Below are positions 10,092-21,511 of a DNA stretch of 64,000 bases, piece after piece. The stretch spans positions 838,683-902,682 of the forward strand of contig NZ_JARXRO010000020.1 of assembly GCF_029887935.1 (NCBI RefSeq). The letters are read 5' to 3'. The notes under the pieces were generated by a model. The model was not told the DNA's origin. It made no database searches and saw only the letters and a list, made by a program, of their open reading frames with translations. Each line of letters opens with the position of its first letter. The first letter of the stretch is position 1. This DNA comes from Luteimonas kalidii. Lineage in GTDB: Bacteria > Pseudomonadota > Gammaproteobacteria > Xanthomonadales > Xanthomonadaceae. The position numbers and the translations under genes were made by a program.

Positions 10092-11575
10092 TGTCGGAAG
10101 AGATCCTGGTCAACGTCACCCCGCGCGAGACCCGCGTGGCGGTGGTCGAGAACGGCATGCTGCAGGAACTGCACATCGAGCGCGGCTGGCGCCGGGGCGT
10201 GGTCGGCAACATCTACAAGGGCAAGGTGCAGCGGGTGATGCCCGGCATGCAGGCCGCGTTCGTCGACATCGGCCTGGAACGCACCGCGTTCCTGCATGCC
10301 AACGACGTGATCCGTCCCGCGCAGCCCGAGGCCGAGGACGACGCCCTGCCGCCGGTGCCGCAGCCGGTCCGCCCGGTCACCGAATTGCTGCGCGACGGCC
10401 AGGAAGTGATCGTCCAGGTGGTCAAGGACCCGATCGGCAGCAAGGGCGCGCGCCTGACCACGCAGCTGAGCATTCCGTCGCGCTACCTGGTGCTGCTGCC
10501 GCAGTCGCGGGTGATCGGGGTGTCGGCGCGGATCGAGGACGAAACCGAACGCGCGCGGCTCAAGGGCCTGGTGGCCGAGCTCTCGCCGCCCGACGCGCCG
10601 CTGGGCTACATCGTGCGCACCAATGCCGAGGGCCAGCCGTCCGAGGCGCTCGCCGAGGACCTGGCCTACCTGTCGCGGGTGTGGAACATCGTCGGCAAGC
10701 GCTCGCGGGAGGCGCCGGTGCAGGCCTGCATCTACGAGGACCTGAGCCTGCCGCTGCGCGCCGTGCGCGACCTGATCCGCAAGGACGTGGAGAAGGTGAA
10801 GGTGGATTCGCGCGAGACCTTCGACCGGCTGCAGGCGTTCGTCGCCAAGTACATGCCGGTGCTGGCCGAACGCATCGAGCTGTACACCGGCAACCGCCCG
10901 ATCTTCGACCTGTACGGGGTCGAGGACGAGATCCAGCGTGCGCTGGACAAGCAGGTGCCGCTGAAGTCCGGCGGTTATCTCGTGATCGATCAGACCGAGG
11001 CGATGACCACGGTCGACGTGAATACCGGCTCGTTCCTGGGCCAGCGCAACCTCGAGGAAACGGTGTACCGCACGAACCTGGAGGCCGCGCAGGCGGTGGC
11101 GCGGCAGCTGCGGCTGCGCAACCTGGGCGGGATCATCATCATCGACTTCATCGACATGGTCGACGAGGAGCACCGCCGCCAGGTGCTGCGCACGCTCGAG
11201 AAGTCGCTGGCCAAGGACCACGCCAAGACCACGGTCTACGATTTCTCCCCGCTGGGGCTGGTGGAGATGACGCGCAAGCGCACGGTCGAGAGCCTGCAGC
11301 GCCAGCTCAGCGAGACCTGCGACGCCTGCGGCGGGCGCGGCATGGTCAAGACGCCCGAGACGGTGACCTACGAGATCTTCCGCGAGATCGTACGGGCGGT
11401 GCGCCAGTTCGAGGCCGAGCGGCTGCTGGTGATCGCCTCGCCCAAGGTGGTGGCGCGGATCACCGAGGACGAATCGCCCGCTGTGGCCGAGCTGGAGGAG
11501 TTCCTCGGCAAGTCGATCCGCTTCCAGGCCGACGAGCAGTACCTGCAGGAGCAGTTCGATGTGGTCCTGCTGTAG
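10091..11575 (+). CDS. rng: Ribonuclease G
   Basis: Endoribonuclease of the RNase E/G family that matures the 5' end of 16S rRNA and cuts some mRNAs. The 494-residue protein has an N-terminal S1 domain ([20 protein letters not shown]). The two metal-binding Asp residues of the DNase I-like domain are in VDVNTGSF (Asp309) and IIIIDFIDM (Asp352). The zinc-link CDACGGRG follows, near residue 415. It lacks the long C-terminal scaffold of RNase E, which fits RNase G. It overlaps maf by one base and precedes yhdP. Confidence 0.97.
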   Translation: MSEEILVNVTPRETRVAVVENGMLQELHIERGWRRGVVGNIYKGKVQRVMPGMQAAFVDIGLERTAFLHANDVIRPAQPEAEDDALPPVPQPVRPVTELLRDGQEVIVQVVKDPIGSKGARLTTQLSIPSRYLVLLPQSRVIGVSARIEDETERARLKGLVAELSPPDAPLGYIVRTNAEGQPSEALAEDLAYLSRVWNIVGKRSREAPVQACIYEDLSLPLRAVRDLIRKDVEKVKVDSRETFDRLQAFVAKYMPVLAERIELYTGNRPIFDLYGVEDEIQRALDKQVPLKSGGYLVIDQTEAMTTVDVNTGSFLGQRNLEETVYRTNLEAAQAVARQLRLRNLGGIIIIDFIDMVDEEHRRQVLRTLEKSLAKDHAKTTVYDFSPLGLVEMTRKRTVESLQRQLSETCDACGGRGMVKTPETVTYEIFREIVRAVRQFEAERLLVIASPKVVARITEDESPAVAELEEFLGKSIRFQADEQYLQEQFDVVLL

Positions 11576-11707
11576 CGCCCCGGATCGTGTCGACGCGCTT
11601 GCGGCTGCTGGCGGGCGCGCGGGACGCGGGACCGGAGGGGCGTGCCCGCCTGTCCGCATCACCGCTTACCGGTCGGGGAGCATGGCGTCGCGTCCGGCGG
11701 GACGCCG

Positions 11708-14700
11708 GTGACCACGCCACTCCGCCGCCGCCTGCGGCTCGCGCGCCGTGGCGCGTGGTACGTCGTCGTGCTGGGACTGGTGCTGGCGGCGCTCGCGGCC
11801 GGTGCGGTCAGCCGCCTGCTGCCGCTGGCCGAGCGGCACCCGGACCGGGTGGCGGCGTGGCTGGGCGAGCGCGCAGGGCGTCCGGTCGCTTTCGACCGGC
11901 TCGACACGCAATGGACGCGGCGCGGCCCGCTGCTGCGGGTGGACGGCCTGCGCATCGGCGAGGGCGGGGACGCGCTGCGCATCGGCGAGGCGGAGATCCT
12001 GATCGCGCAGTACGCCGGCCTGCTGCCGGGGCGCTCGTTCACCGAACTGCGCCTGCGCGGCCTGCAGCTCGCGCTGCAGCGTTCGGACGATGGTCGCTGG
12101 CGGGTGCGCGGACTGCCGGGCGACGGCCAGCCCGGCGCGGATCCGTTCGATGCGCTCGAGTCGCTGGGCGAACTCCAGGTGATCGGCGGACGCCTGGACA
12201 TCGATGCGCCGTCGCTCGGCATCCGCGCGAGCGTGCCGCGGATCGACCTGCGCCTGCGGGTGGACGGCGACCGTACGCGCGCCGCGGCCCGGGCCTGGAT
12301 CGACGGTGCGGCACCCCCGCTGGACCTGACGCTCGACCTCGGCCGGCGCGATGGCGACGGCCGCGCATACGCCGCGGCCATGGACGCGGATCTCGGCGCC
12401 TGGGCGCCGCTGTTGCGCTATGCCGGGGTGGAGGTGGAATCGGGCAAGGGGCGTGCCCAGGTCTGGCTGCAGCTGCACCAGCGGAGGGTGAGCCGGATCA
12501 CGCTGGAGACCGCGCTGGCGGACGTCGGGTTGCGCGGCGCTCCGCTGGGGTCGCGGTCGTCGCCGCCGCGCCTGCGCATCGGCACGCTCGAGGCGCGCGC
12601 GCGCTGGCAGGCCACCGACGATGGCTGGCGGCTGGACGCACCGCGCCTGCGCCTGGCGCGCGACGAGGCGCCGCAGGTGCTCGACGGCCTCGCCGTAGCG
12701 GGTGGAGCGCGGTTTGCGCTGCACGCGACGCGCATCGATGCCGGTCCGTTGCTGTCCGCGCTGGCGCTGGGCGACCGGCTCGAGCCGGGACTGCGCCACT
12801 GGCTGCTGGGTGCCGCGCCGGATGCCCGCATCCACGACCTGGCGCTGGCGCGCGAGGCCGACGGGCGCCTGCGCGCGCGGGCGCGGGTGGAGTCGCTGCA
12901 GATGGCCAGCGTCGGCGATACGCCCGGCCTGTCCGGACTTGCCGGCACGCTGAGTGGCGATGCCGACGGGTTCCGCTTCGAACCCGACCCCGTCGCCCGC
13001 GTGCGCTTCGACTGGCCTTCCGGCTTCGGGCCGCCGCACGTGTTCACGCTGCGCGGCGACGTCGCCGGCTGGCGCGAGGGTGCGGGCCTGAAGGTCGGGA
13101 CGCCGGCGCTGCGGGTGCAGGGCGAGGGCTACGCGGCGGACGTGCGCGGCGGGATCTGGTTCCAGAACGACGGCACGCGCCCGGTCCTGTCGCTCGCCGC
13201 CCGGGTCGACGAGGCGCAGGTGCCGGTCGCGCGGCGCTTCTGGGTGCGCCATGTCATGCCCGATGCTGCCGAACGCTGGCTCGACGATGCGCTGGTCGCC
13301 GGTCGCGTGCGCGACGGGCAGGCGCTGGTGTCGGGCGATCTCGACGACTGGCCGTTCAGCACGTTGCGTGGCGACCAGCATGCCGGCCTGTTCCAGGCGG
13401 ACGCCAGGCTGGTCGATGCCACGGTGAAGTTCCAGCCCGACTGGCCGGCGCTCGAGCAGCTCGCCGGCGAGGTCAGGTTCGTCAACGACGGCTTTTCGCT
13501 GAGCGGCGGCGGCCTGCTCGGCGGGGTCGAGGTCCGCGACATCGAGGCTCGACTGGCGCACTACGGCGAAGCGGCGCTGGACGTGCGCGCACGCGTCGCG
13601 GGCGATGCCGGCAGGCTGCTCGCCGTCCTGGGCGGCAGCCCCCTTCGCAACGGCCTGGAAGACACGTTCGACCAGCTGTCGGCCGGCGGGCCGGTCGCGG
13701 CCACGTTCGCGATGTCGCTGCCGCTGCGTGGCGGCGGCGCGCGGCCGACGATCGCGGGCGACATCGACCTGGACGGCGTGTCGCTGGCCGACGCGCGCTG
13801 GAAACTGGGCTTCGAGCAGGTGCGCGGGCAGGCGCGCTACGACCAGCATGGGTTCGATGGCGATGGCCTGGCGGCGGTCCGCGACGGGCGCCCGGGGACG
13901 TTGTCGCTGCGCGCGGGTCGCGGCCATGTGCGCGATGCGGATGCCGCGTTCGAGGCCGATCTGGATGCGGTGCTGGCGGCCGACGACCTGATGCAGCACG
14001 CACCGCAGCTCGACTGGCTGGCAGCGCGCATCCGCGGACGTTCGCGCTGGCAGGTGGGGGTCTCGGTGCCACGCGCGACGCGTGGCGCGCGGGCCGCGCC
14101 GGCCAGGCTGCAGCTGCGCTCCACCCTCGCCGGGACCGCGCTCAACCTGCCCGAGCCGCTGGCCAAGCCCGCAGCCGAGGGCCTGCCGACGACCATCACC
14201 ACCGCGCTGCCGCTGGGCGATGGCGAGATCACCGTCGACCTCGGCGGACGCGTCGCGTTGCGTGCGCGCAGCACGCGCGCCGGGACCGGCGTGCGGGTGG
14301 TGCTGGGCGCTGCGCGGGTGGCACAGGCGCCGCCGTCGACCGGGCTGGTCGCGAGCGGCCACGCGCCGGAACTGGACGCGCTGGGCTGGGCCACGCTCGC
14401 GACAGGCGGCAGCGCGACCGGGGAGGGCGGCGAGCGCGATGGCGACGCGATGCCCCTGCGCGGCATCGACATCACCACCTCGCAGTTGCGCCTGCTGGGA
14501 AGCCGGTTCCCGGACACCCGCCTGCGCGCCAGCGAAGCCGACGGCGCCACGATGGTGCGGTTCGAGGGCGAGGCGCTGACTGGTGCACTGCGGATCCCGC
14601 GCGAGTCGGGCGCGGCCGTCACCGGACGCTTCTCGCGCCTGCACTGGGCGACGCCGACCCCGGCGCCGCGGTCGGACGCACGGATCGCGACGGCGGCGCC

Positions 14701-15613
14701 TGCAGCCCCGCCTGCAGCCCCGCCGTCGGACGACCGCGACGCCGTCGACCCGTCCAGGGTGCCGCCACTGTCGCTCGACGTGGAGGATTTCCGCTTCGGC
14801 GGCCTCGCGCTCGGGCGCCTGGAACTGCGGACCCGGCAGACCGCGGCGGGCCTCGAGATCGAACGGCTGCAGACACGCTCCGAACGCCAGACGCTGGATG
14901 CCGGGGGCAGCTGGACCGGTCGCGGCGCCAGCGCCCGCACCCGCCTGCAGGTGCAGGCCGACAGCCGCGACTTCGGCGAACTGATGACCGGGCTGGGCTT
15001 CGGCAGCAGCATCCACGGCGGCGAGGGCACGCTGCGCTTCGACGCCGGCTGGCCGCGCAGCCCCGGCGATTTCGCACTGGGCGCGATGCAGGGCGAGCTC
15101 TCGCTCGCGATCAAGGACGGACGCCTGGTGGAAGTGGAACCCGGCGCCGGACGCGTGCTGGGCCTGCTCAGCATCGCCCAGCTGCCGCGCCGTCTGATGC
15201 TGGATTTCAGCGACTTCTTCACCAGGGGATTCACGTTCGACCGCCTCGGCGGCAGCGTGCGCTTCGCCAACGGCATCGCCCGCAGCGACGACATGTCGAT
15301 CGACGGTCCCGCTGCGGAAATCCACATGCGCGGACGCAGCGACCTGCGTGCGCAGACCCACGACCAGACCATCGAAGTATTGCCGCGGACCGGGAACCTG
15401 CTGCCGGCGGTGGGCGCGATCGCCGGCGGGCCGGTGGGCGCTGCGGTCGGCGCGGTCGCCAACGCGATGCTGCGGCGCCCGCTGGGCGAGATGGGCGCGC
15501 GCACCTACCGCGTCACCGGTCCCTGGAAGGAGCCGCGGGTGGAAGTGGTGGACGCCGCCGGCGTGCCGCAGGCGGCGGCCGCGCCACGCGACCGCGACCG
15601 GCGCGTGCACTGA
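11708..15613 (+). CDS. yhdP: YhdP family AsmA-like envelope protein
   Basis: A 1301-residue protein with one N-terminal membrane helix ([18 protein letters not shown], about residues 16-33) and a very long periplasmic beta-rich region. It ends in the conserved AsmA2-type tail: [20 protein letters not shown], then [17 protein letters not shown] and [12 protein letters not shown]. YhdP and its paralogues are thought to form hydrophobic-groove bridges that carry phospholipid from inner to outer membrane. GTG 11708 is chosen because it starts just before the membrane helix; upstream in-frame codons add an unlikely basic extension. It lies in the usual rng-yhdP-tldD order. Confidence 0.9.
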   Translation: MTTPLRRRLRLARRGAWYVVVLGLVLAALAAGAVSRLLPLAERHPDRVAAWLGERAGRPVAFDRLDTQWTRRGPLLRVDGLRIGEGGDALRIGEAEILIAQYAGLLPGRSFTELRLRGLQLALQRSDDGRWRVRGLPGDGQPGADPFDALESLGELQVIGGRLDIDAPSLGIRASVPRIDLRLRVDGDRTRAAARAWIDGAAPPLDLTLDLGRRDGDGRAYAAAMDADLGAWAPLLRYAGVEVESGKGRAQVWLQLHQRRVSRITLETALADVGLRGAPLGSRSSPPRLRIGTLEARARWQATDDGWRLDAPRLRLARDEAPQVLDGLAVAGGARFALHATRIDAGPLLSALALGDRLEPGLRHWLLGAAPDARIHDLALAREADGRLRARARVESLQMASVGDTPGLSGLAGTLSGDADGFRFEPDPVARVRFDWPSGFGPPHVFTLRGDVAGWREGAGLKVGTPALRVQGEGYAADVRGGIWFQNDGTRPVLSLAARVDEAQVPVARRFWVRHVMPDAAERWLDDALVAGRVRDGQALVSGDLDDWPFSTLRGDQHAGLFQADARLVDATVKFQPDWPALEQLAGEVRFVNDGFSLSGGGLLGGVEVRDIEARLAHYGEAALDVRARVAGDAGRLLAVLGGSPLRNGLEDTFDQLSAGGPVAATFAMSLPLRGGGARPTIAGDIDLDGVSLADARWKLGFEQVRGQARYDQHGFDGDGLAAVRDGRPGTLSLRAGRGHVRDADAAFEADLDAVLAADDLMQHAPQLDWLAARIRGRSRWQVGVSVPRATRGARAAPARLQLRSTLAGTALNLPEPLAKPAAEGLPTTITTALPLGDGEITVDLGGRVALRARSTRAGTGVRVVLGAARVAQAPPSTGLVASGHAPELDALGWATLATGGSATGEGGERDGDAMPLRGIDITTSQLRLLGSRFPDTRLRASEADGATMVRFEGEALTGALRIPRESGAAVTGRFSRLHWATPTPAPRSDARIATAAPAAPPAAPPSDDRDAVDPSRVPPLSLDVEDFRFGGLALGRLELRTRQTAAGLEIERLQTRSERQTLDAGGSWTGRGASARTRLQVQADSRDFGELMTGLGFGSSIHGGEGTLRFDAGWPRSPGDFALGAMQGELSLAIKDGRLVEVEPGAGRVLGLLSIAQLPRRLMLDFSDFFTRGFTFDRLGGSVRFANGIARSDDMSIDGPAAEIHMRGRSDLRAQTHDQTIEVLPRTGNLLPAVGAIAGGPVGAAVGAVANAMLRRPLGEMGARTYRVTGPWKEPRVEVVDAAGVPQAAAAPRDRDRRVH

Positions 15614-15635
15614 ACGGAACCGCGCATCGCCGGGC

Positions 15636-15663
15636 TTGCGCTCCGCGTCGCAGGCCCCAGACT
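15636..15663 (+). promoter_or_regulatory. Predicted leaderless promoter of tldD
   Basis: TTGCGC at 15636-15641, 16-base spacer, CAGACT at 15658-15663, then six bases to the tldD ATG at 15670. The arrangement is almost a copy of the lptE promoter (TTGCCG, 17 bases, CAGACT, six bases, ATG). Confidence 0.45.
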
Positions 15664-15669
15664 GACCGC

Positions 15670-17121
15670 ATGGAATCCAACCAGTCGCCGCTCGCCCTCG
15701 CCGAATCCCGCCTGCTGTTGCCGGCGGGGCTCGATGCCCACCAGCTCGACCGCATGTTCGGGACCCTGCTCGGGCCCGGGATCGACTTCGGCGACCTGTA
15801 TTTCCAGCATTCCAGGCGCGAGAGCTGGAGCGTCGAGGACGGCATCGTCAAGGACGGCGCGCATTCGATCGAGCAGGGCGTGGGCGTGCGCGCGATCAGC
15901 GGCGAGAAGACCGGCTTCGCCTATTCCGAAGACATCAACGGCGATGCGCTGCTCGAGGCGGCACGCTCGGCGCGGGCGATCGCGCGCGACGGCGATGCGC
16001 GGTCCCCGCGTGCGCTGGCGGTGGGGGCCGGGCGCCAGCTGTATCCGGCGCTGGATCCGGTCGACGCGCTGGACAGCGCGGCCAAGGTCGAGGCGCTGCG
16101 ACGCGTGGACCGCGCGGTGCGCGCGGCCGACCCGCGGGTGAAGCAGGTGATGGTCAGCCTGATGGGCGGGGTGGACACGGTGCTCGTGGCGCGCAGCGAC
16201 GGTGTGCTCGGCGGCGACGTGCGGCCGCTGGTGCGGTTGAACGTGCAGGTGATCGTCGAGCAGGACGGACGCCGCGAGAGCGGCTACTCCGGCTATGGCG
16301 GGCGCTTCTCCTACGACGAGCTGCTGGCCGACGGCCGGCCCGAGAGCTTCGCGCGCGAAGCGCTGCGGCAGGCGCTGGTCAACCTGGAGGCGGTCGATGC
16401 GCCCGCCGGCACCATGCCGGTCGTGCTCGGCAGCGGCTGGCCGGGCGTGCTGCTGCACGAGGCGGTGGGCCACGGCCTGGAGGGCGACTTCAACCGCAAG
16501 GGCACGTCCACCTACGCCGGCCGGATGGGCCAGCGCGTGGCCGCGCCGGGCGTGACCATCGTCGACGACGGCACCCTCGACGGGCGCCGCGGTTCGCTCA
16601 ACATCGACGACGAGGGCACGCCGACCCAGTGCACCACGCTGATCGAGGACGGCGTGCTCACCGGCTACATGCAGGACACGCTCAACGCGCGGCTGATGGG
16701 CGTGCCGCCGACCGGCAACGGCCGCCGCGAATCGTTCGCGCACCTGGTGATGCCGCGCATGACCAATACCTACATGCTGGCCGGCACCCGCGAGCGCGAG
16801 GAGATGATCCGTTCGGTGAAGAAGGGCCTGTACGCGGTCAACTTCGGCGGCGGCCAGGTCGACATCACCAGCGGCAAGTACGTGTTCTCGGCCACCGAGG
16901 CCTACCTGATCGAGGACGGGCGCATCACCGCGCCGGTCAAGGGCGCCACCCTGATCGGCAACGGGCCAGAGACGATGCAGCGGGTGACCATGGTCGGCAA
17001 CGACCTGGCGCTGGACGAGGGCGTGGGGACCTGCGGCAAGGACGGCCAGAGCGTGCCGGTCGGCGTCGGCCAGCCGTCCCTGCTGGTGTCGCAGATCACG
17101 GTGGGCGGGACGAAGGCTTGA
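15670..17121 (+). CDS. tldD: Metalloprotease TldD
   Basis: Zinc-dependent half of the TldD/TldE heterodimeric protease that trims unfolded peptides, including RiPP leader peptides and the CcdA antitoxin in Escherichia coli. The zinc site HEAVGH is at residues 263-268, followed by GLEGD. The 483-residue length is normal. The partner tldE (pmbA) lies 660 bases downstream beyond the divergent yjgA, so both subunits are encoded close together but not in one transcript. No bacteriocin or other obvious peptide substrate is seen in the window. Confidence 0.97.
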   Translation: MESNQSPLALAESRLLLPAGLDAHQLDRMFGTLLGPGIDFGDLYFQHSRRESWSVEDGIVKDGAHSIEQGVGVRAISGEKTGFAYSEDINGDALLEAARSARAIARDGDARSPRALAVGAGRQLYPALDPVDALDSAAKVEALRRVDRAVRAADPRVKQVMVSLMGGVDTVLVARSDGVLGGDVRPLVRLNVQVIVEQDGRRESGYSGYGGRFSYDELLADGRPESFAREALRQALVNLEAVDAPAGTMPVVLGSGWPGVLLHEAVGHGLEGDFNRKGTSTYAGRMGQRVAAPGVTIVDDGTLDGRRGSLNIDDEGTPTQCTTLIEDGVLTGYMQDTLNARLMGVPPTGNGRRESFAHLVMPRMTNTYMLAGTREREEMIRSVKKGLYAVNFGGGQVDITSGKYVFSATEAYLIEDGRITAPVKGATLIGNGPETMQRVTMVGNDLALDEGVGTCGKDGQSVPVGVGQPSLLVSQITVGGTKA

Positions 17122-17204
17122 GGTCGGTGGTGTCCGAGCGGTCGCCCCGACTGGTGCTGACGCGGCATGCGGTGCCGGCCCCGGGTGTGCGGCGTGGCGA
17201 AGGT

Positions 17205-17765
17205 TCAGTCCTCGTGCGGGCCCTCGGCGACGCCCGGATCGTCCGCACCTGCCGCCAGCAGGTCCCGGATCTCGCGGAACAGTTCCCGGTACGCCTTGGG
17301 CGGCTTGTTCCGCGCGCGTTCCTCGATCGCGTTGCGCGTCAGCTGCCGAAGTTGCTGCCGGTCGGCCTGCGGGAATTCGGCCAGCAGCTCGGCCAGCGCT
17401 TCGTCGCCGTCGTCCAGCAGACGTTCGCGCCAGCGCTCGGCGCGGTGCAGCCGCGCGGTCTCCTGCCTGGCCGCCTCGCCGCCGGCATCGAGCGCGTCGC
17501 GGATCGCGTCCAGCACCTCGTCGTCTTCGCGCCGCATCTGCTTGGCCAGGAACGCCAGCTGGCGCTTGCGTGCGATGTGCGAGGTGATGCGCCGGGTTTC
17601 GGCGATGTGCGGCAGCAGGTGTTCGGGCACCGGCAGCTTCGCCAGCCGGCCCGGCTCGAGTTCCGACAGCTGGGCCGCGAGCGCGAGCACGTCCAACGCC
17701 TCGCGCCGCTGCTGGCTGCGACTGGGCGCCAGGAACTCGCCGGTGTCCTCGTCCTTTCCTCTCAT
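17205..17765 (-). CDS. yjgA: Dual-action ribosomal maturation protein YjgA/DarP (DUF615)
   Basis: DUF615 protein that associates with late 50S precursors during ribosome assembly. The product starts [19 protein letters not shown] and contains [35 protein letters not shown] and [15 protein letters not shown], all hallmarks of the family. Start 17765 (186 residues) is chosen over the in-frame ATG at 17783 because homologues begin at MRG and a TATCCT box lies six bases before it. It is divergent from pmbA, with only 17 bases between the two start codons. Confidence 0.93.
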   Translation of the reverse strand: MRGKDEDTGEFLAPSRSQQRREALDVLALAAQLSELEPGRLAKLPVPEHLLPHIAETRRITSHIARKRQLAFLAKQMRREDDEVLDAIRDALDAGGEAARQETARLHRAERWRERLLDDGDEALAELLAEFPQADRQQLRQLTRNAIEERARNKPPKAYRELFREIRDLLAAGADDPGVAEGPHED

Positions 17766-17770
17766 CGCAT

Positions 17771-17777
17771 CAGGATA
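17771..17777. promoter_or_regulatory. Shared -10-like box between yjgA and pmbA
   Basis: Read on the minus strand the box is TATCCT (17777 to 17772), six bases before the yjgA ATG. Read on the plus strand it is CAGGAT (17771 to 17776), six bases before the pmbA TTG. The same seven base pairs would serve as the -10 element in both directions. No ribosome-binding site precedes either start. Confidence 0.4.
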
Positions 17778-17782
17778 AGCCA

Positions 17783-19156
17783 TTGAACAGCGTTGCCGTT
17801 CCCGCCGCCGACGACAGCCAGGCGCGCCTCGACCACCTGGAGTCCCTGGCCGCACGGCTGCTCGATGCCTGCCGCGCGCAGGGCGCGGACCAGGCCGAGG
17901 TGTCGTGCACCGAGGAGCGCGGACTGAGCGTGAACGTGCGCATGGGCGAGGTCGAAACGGTGGAATCCACCCGCGACCGGGGCATCGGCGTGACCGTGTA
18001 TTTCGGCCGGCGCAAGGGCAGCGCCAGCACCGCCGACCTGCGCGAGTCCAGCCTCGAGGCCACCGTGGCCCAGGCCTGCGCGATCGCGCGCCATACCGAG
18101 GACGACCCGGCGGCCGGGCTGGCCGACGCCGGGTTGATGGCCCGTCCCGGGCCCGACGGCTGGCCCGATTTCGACGACTGGCATCCGTGGATGCTCGAGG
18201 CCGACCATGCCGTCGATCTCGCGCTCGCGTGCGAAGCCGCCGGTCGCGAGGCCGACGCGCGCATCGCCAACTCCGACGGGGGCTCGACCAGCACCAGCAC
18301 GTCGCTGGGCGTGTACGCGAACTCGCACGGGTTCGTCGGCGCCGAACGCGGCAGCCACCACAGCATCGGCTGCGCGCTGATCGCCGGACAGGGGGCCGAC
18401 ATGCAGCGCGACGGCTGGTACAGCTATGCGCTGGCGGCGGACGACCTCGAGGCGCCGGCCGCCATCGGGCGCCGCGCCGCGCAGCGCACGCTGGCCCGGA
18501 TGGAGCCGCGCGCGATGCCGACCGGGACCTGGCCGGTGCTGTTCTGCGCCGAAGTGGCGCGCTCGCTGGTCGGGCACCTGCTCGGAGCGGTGTCCGGCGG
18601 TGCGCTCTACCGGCGCGCGAGCTTCCTGGTCGACAGCCTCGGCCAGCCGCTGTTCCCGGACTGGTTCTCGATCCACGAGGATCCGTTCCTGCGCCGCGGC
18701 CTGCGCTCGGCCGCGTGGGACAGCGAGGGCGTGGCCACCCGCGCCTCGGCGCTGGTCGAGGACGGCGTTCTGCAGCGCTACGTGCTCGGCAGCTACTCGG
18801 CGCGCCGGCTGGGCCTGCAGACCACGGCCAACGCCGGCGGCGTGCACAACCTCGCGGTGGCCGCCAATGCCGGCGGGTTCGAGGCGCTCGTCGCGGGCAT
18901 GCGCGACGGCATCGTGGTCACCGAGCTGATGGGGCAGGGCGTGAATCCGGTGACGGGCGACTATTCCCGCGGCGCGGCCGGCTTCCGGGTCGAGGGCGGC
19001 GCCATCACCCATCCGGTCGACGGCATCACCATCGCCGGCAACCTGCGCGAGATGTTCCTGGCGATCGAGGCCGTGGGCACCGACGTCGACCCGCGTTCGC
19101 ACATCCGCACCGGGTCGATCCTGGTGGGCGGCATGACGGTCGCCGGTTCAGATTGA
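17783..19156 (+). CDS. pmbA: Metalloprotease subunit TldE/PmbA
   Basis: Partner of TldD; it shares the fold but lacks the HExxxH zinc site, and the active site forms in the heterodimer. The 457-residue protein shows family features: [39 protein letters not shown], and the C-terminal [17 protein letters not shown] and GNLREMF. The start is a TTG at 17783; no ATG or GTG occurs near the N-terminus of the conserved region. There is no Shine-Dalgarno sequence, and a -10-like CAGGAT lies six bases upstream. Confidence 0.95.
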   Translation: MNSVAVPAADDSQARLDHLESLAARLLDACRAQGADQAEVSCTEERGLSVNVRMGEVETVESTRDRGIGVTVYFGRRKGSASTADLRESSLEATVAQACAIARHTEDDPAAGLADAGLMARPGPDGWPDFDDWHPWMLEADHAVDLALACEAAGREADARIANSDGGSTSTSTSLGVYANSHGFVGAERGSHHSIGCALIAGQGADMQRDGWYSYALAADDLEAPAAIGRRAAQRTLARMEPRAMPTGTWPVLFCAEVARSLVGHLLGAVSGGALYRRASFLVDSLGQPLFPDWFSIHEDPFLRRGLRSAAWDSEGVATRASALVEDGVLQRYVLGSYSARRLGLQTTANAGGVHNLAVAANAGGFEALVAGMRDGIVVTELMGQGVNPVTGDYSRGAAGFRVEGGAITHPVDGITIAGNLREMFLAIEAVGTDVDPRSHIRTGSILVGGMTVAGSD

Positions 19157-19235
19157 CGGTATGCTAGCTCCGGCCGTGCGGCGGAGGGAGCCGCACGCGT
19201 GAATCGTGGATCCAACAACTTCCGGGGATAAGCGC

Positions 19236-19595
19236 ATGAACGATTTCAATCCCGTCCAGGGCGGCACGGCGAGCCAGGACGATCGCACCGTCGCGATGCT
19301 CACGCACCTGTCGGGCATCATCCTGGGCTTCATCGTGCCGCTGGTGGTCTGGCTGATCAACAAGGACAAGGCCGACAAGGGGTTCCTCATCAGCCAGTCC
19401 AAGGAAGCGCTGAACTTCCAGATCACGCTGCTGTTCGGCTACATCATCGGCATCATCCTGTCGATCATCCTGATCGGCGCGCTGCTGAACTTCATCCTCT
19501 GGATCGTCTGCATCATCTTCAGCATCATCGCGGGCCTGGCCGCCAACAAGGGCGAGGATTACCGCTATCCGTTCGCGATCCGCCTGATCAACTGA
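19236..19595 (+). CDS. DUF4870 (Tic20-like) membrane protein, copy 1
   Basis: A 119-residue protein with three hydrophobic helices: LSGIILGFIVPLVVWLI, the long FGYIIGIILSIILIGALLNF and WIVCIIFSIIAGLAA. The sequence order AMLTHLSGI, KEALNFQ and a closing GEDYRYPFAIRLI is the DUF4870 pattern. Function is unknown. The start at ATG 19236 is supported by GGGGATAA upstream. A TATGCT box at 19160-19165 could be its -10 element. The gene is followed by a second, diverged member of the same family. Confidence 0.88.
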   Translation: MNDFNPVQGGTASQDDRTVAMLTHLSGIILGFIVPLVVWLINKDKADKGFLISQSKEALNFQITLLFGYIIGIILSIILIGALLNFILWIVCIIFSIIAGLAANKGEDYRYPFAIRLIN

Positions 19596-19765
19596 CCGGC
19601 GGCGAAGGCGCTCGCGGACGTGCCCCCTGGCACTTCCGTGAGGCGCGGGCCCGGCGTCGTGCCGCGAGTGCCGGGGCCCGGATAGGGCATCAGTTGGGTT
19701 GAGTTCGCCACACGCGGTCGCATCATCAGTCCTGCGCCGGACGGTTTCCGGCGGGGAGCACCGCC

Positions 19766-20206
19766 ATGCATGCGATGTCGCATCGTGAACACGCCACTAC
19801 GACCGACCGCCAGTGGGCGGCCGGCACTCATGTCGCCGCGCTCGTACTGGCGCTGCTGACCAGCTGGACCGCCGGATTCGCGGGCATGCTGGCCGCTGGC
19901 GTGGTCTACCTGCTCAAGCGCGACGAAGCGCCGTTCGTCGCCGCGCACGCGCGCGAGGCGTTCAATTTCAACCTCAGCATGTTCCTCTACGCCTGTGTCG
20001 TGTGCGTGGCCGGCCTGCTGTTGCTGGGCGCGACCGTGCTTACGCTGGGCATCGGCCTGATCGTGACCCTGCCGGCCGGACTGGTGCTGCTGGTGGCCGT
20101 GGCCGCGATCGCGGTGATGTGGCTGGTCTGCAGCATCGTGGCCGCGACCCGGGCGTGGAGCGGCGAGGAGTACCGTTACCCGCTGACGCTGCGGCTGCTG
20201 GGCTGA
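19766..20206 (+). CDS. DUF4870 membrane protein, copy 2
   Basis: A 146-residue protein of the same family as the preceding gene, with matching landmarks: HVAALVLALLTSW, REAFNFNLSMFLYA and the closing GEEYRYPLTLRLL. Three to four hydrophobic helices are seen. A GGGGAG ribosome site precedes ATG 19766. The two copies are separated by 170 bases and have clearly diverged, so this is an old duplication or two independent family members. Function is unknown. Confidence 0.85.
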   Translation: MHAMSHREHATTTDRQWAAGTHVAALVLALLTSWTAGFAGMLAAGVVYLLKRDEAPFVAAHAREAFNFNLSMFLYACVVCVAGLLLLGATVLTLGIGLIVTLPAGLVLLVAVAAIAVMWLVCSIVAATRAWSGEEYRYPLTLRLLG

Positions 20207-20320
20207 GGCCGGCCTTGCCCGGACGCGATGGATAGCGTCCAGCGGGGCGGGCTTGATTCGCCGGTTGCCGCGCCGGTGGCCACCGGACCGGACCGGCCCG
20301 GTGACCGGCTTTCAGGCAGG

Positions 20321-21226
20321 TCAGTGGTTTCGTTCGATCACGCGGCGGCCGAGTTCCGCGAGTGCCGTGGTGTCGCCGCGACATCCCTCCAGCGCATCCT
20401 GCATGACTCGCGCCAGTTCACGCAGGCGTGCACGCGAAGCCTCGACACCGATCAGCGCGGGGAAGGTGGCCTTGTCCTGCGCCACGTCCTTGCCCGCGGT
20501 CTTGCCGAGGGTGGCGGTGTCGCTTTCGATGTCGAGCAGGTCGTCGCGGACCTGGAAGGCCAGGCCGAGTGCGCCGGCGAAGCGGTCGAGCGCCGCGCGC
20601 GTGGATGGGTCCGCATCGGCGGCAAGCGCACCGAGGCGCACCGCCGCGCGCAGCAGCGCGCCGGTCTTCATCGCGTGCAGGCGTTCGAGCGCGGCGAGCG
20701 TGATCGGTTCGCTGCCGGTGGCGGCGAGGTCGAAGGCCTGTCCGCCGCACATGCCGGCCGCGCCGGAGGCGGACGCCAGCTCCGCCATCATCGCCACGCG
20801 GCATGCATCGGGCAGGGGCGCATCGGCCAGCAGCGAGAACGCCAGCGCCTGCAGGGCGTCGCCGGCGACGATGGCGGTCGCCTCGCCGTGGGCGACGTGC
20901 ACCGTGGGCTGGCCGCGGCGCAGGGCATCGTCGTCCAGCGCGGGCAGGTCGTCGTGCACCAGCGAGTAGGCGTGGACAAGTTCGACTGCAGCGGCAGCGG
21001 CGTCGAGGTCGTCCTCGCGCGCACCGCAGGCGGTGCCGCTGGCGTAGACCAGCTGCGGCCGCATGCGCTTGCCGCCGAGGAGGACGGCGTGGCGCATCGC
21101 CGCGAGCAGGCGCGGTTCGGTTCCGTCGAGGCTGTCGAGCGCGCCCGCCATGATGGCGTCGACGCGCGCGCGCCAACGCTCCGGGCGCGGATCGGTGCCG
21201 TCAGCCCCGGGCTCAGGCCTCGCCAT
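20321..21226 (-). CDS. ispA: Geranyl/farnesyl diphosphate synthase
   Basis: Short-chain trans-prenyltransferase that joins isopentenyl diphosphate to dimethylallyl and geranyl diphosphate, giving farnesyl diphosphate for quinones and undecaprenyl carriers. The first Asp-rich motif DDLPALDD is at residues 92-99 and the second, DDLLD, at 228-232. GGKRMRP near residue 51 binds isopentenyl diphosphate. The 301-residue length is normal. Its start overlaps the end of xseB by 14 bases, the classic xseB-ispA pair; no dxs follows in this window. Confidence 0.96.
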   Translation of the reverse strand: MARPEPGADGTDPRPERWRARVDAIMAGALDSLDGTEPRLLAAMRHAVLLGGKRMRPQLVYASGTACGAREDDLDAAAAAVELVHAYSLVHDDLPALDDDALRRGQPTVHVAHGEATAIVAGDALQALAFSLLADAPLPDACRVAMMAELASASGAAGMCGGQAFDLAATGSEPITLAALERLHAMKTGALLRAAVRLGALAADADPSTRAALDRFAGALGLAFQVRDDLLDIESDTATLGKTAGKDVAQDKATFPALIGVEASRARLRELARVMQDALEGCRGDTTALAELGRRVIERNH

Positions 21227-21476
21227 CGGCGAGGCCGGGGAAGGGCTCGGCGCGCTCGGGCGCGTCGGGGTCGGTGAGCAGGCGCACGCGCAGTTCGGCC
21301 TGCTCCAGCGCCTGCTGGCAGCGGCGATACAGGCCCACGCCGCGCTCGTAGGCGGCGAGGGACTCTTCCAGGCTCATCTCGCCGTGTTCCATCTTTTCGA
21401 CGAGCTGCTCGAGCTGGTCGAGCGAGGCTTCGAAATCGGCCACCGGCGAGGGTTCGTTGGCGGGTTTGCGGACCAT
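21213..21476 (-). CDS. xseB: Exodeoxyribonuclease VII small subunit
   Basis: Small subunit of the single-strand-specific exonuclease VII. The product of 87 residues from ATG 21476 carries [20 protein letters not shown] and [20 protein letters not shown], the family's signature helices. A longer in-frame start would add an arginine-rich stretch inside tilS and is unlikely. The large subunit xseA is not in this window. A TACACT box lies six bases upstream of the ATG and no ribosome-binding site is seen. Confidence 0.95.
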   Translation of the reverse strand: MVRKPANEPSPVADFEASLDQLEQLVEKMEHGEMSLEESLAAYERGVGLYRRCQQALEQAELRVRLLTDPDAPERAEPFPGLADGEA

Positions 21477-21482
21477 GCGTGC

Positions 21483-21488
21483 AGTGTA
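21483..21488 (-). promoter_or_regulatory. Predicted leaderless -10 box of xseB
   Basis: On the minus strand TACACT (21488 to 21483) is followed by six bases and the xseB ATG at 21476. It sits in the 35-base gap after tilS. No clear -35 box is found at the expected distance. Confidence 0.4.
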
Positions 21489-21511
21489 AGCCAGCACGTC
21501 TCGCGCGTGCG

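Noticed and set aside
10054-17121. Single open frame spanning rng, yhdP and tldD in one phase
   Set aside because: It is the shadow frame of rng and yhdP that happens to run into the true tldD frame. Only 15670-17121 is coding in this phase.
19640-19690. GC-rich inverted repeat between the two DUF4870 genes as a terminator
   Set aside because: The arms differ by one inserted base and no T-run follows. It is too weak to list.
20221-20240. GGACGC/GCGTCC hairpin after the second DUF4870 gene
   Set aside because: The stem is only six pairs with no T-run. Many such GC-rich stems occur here by chance, so it is not listed as a terminator.
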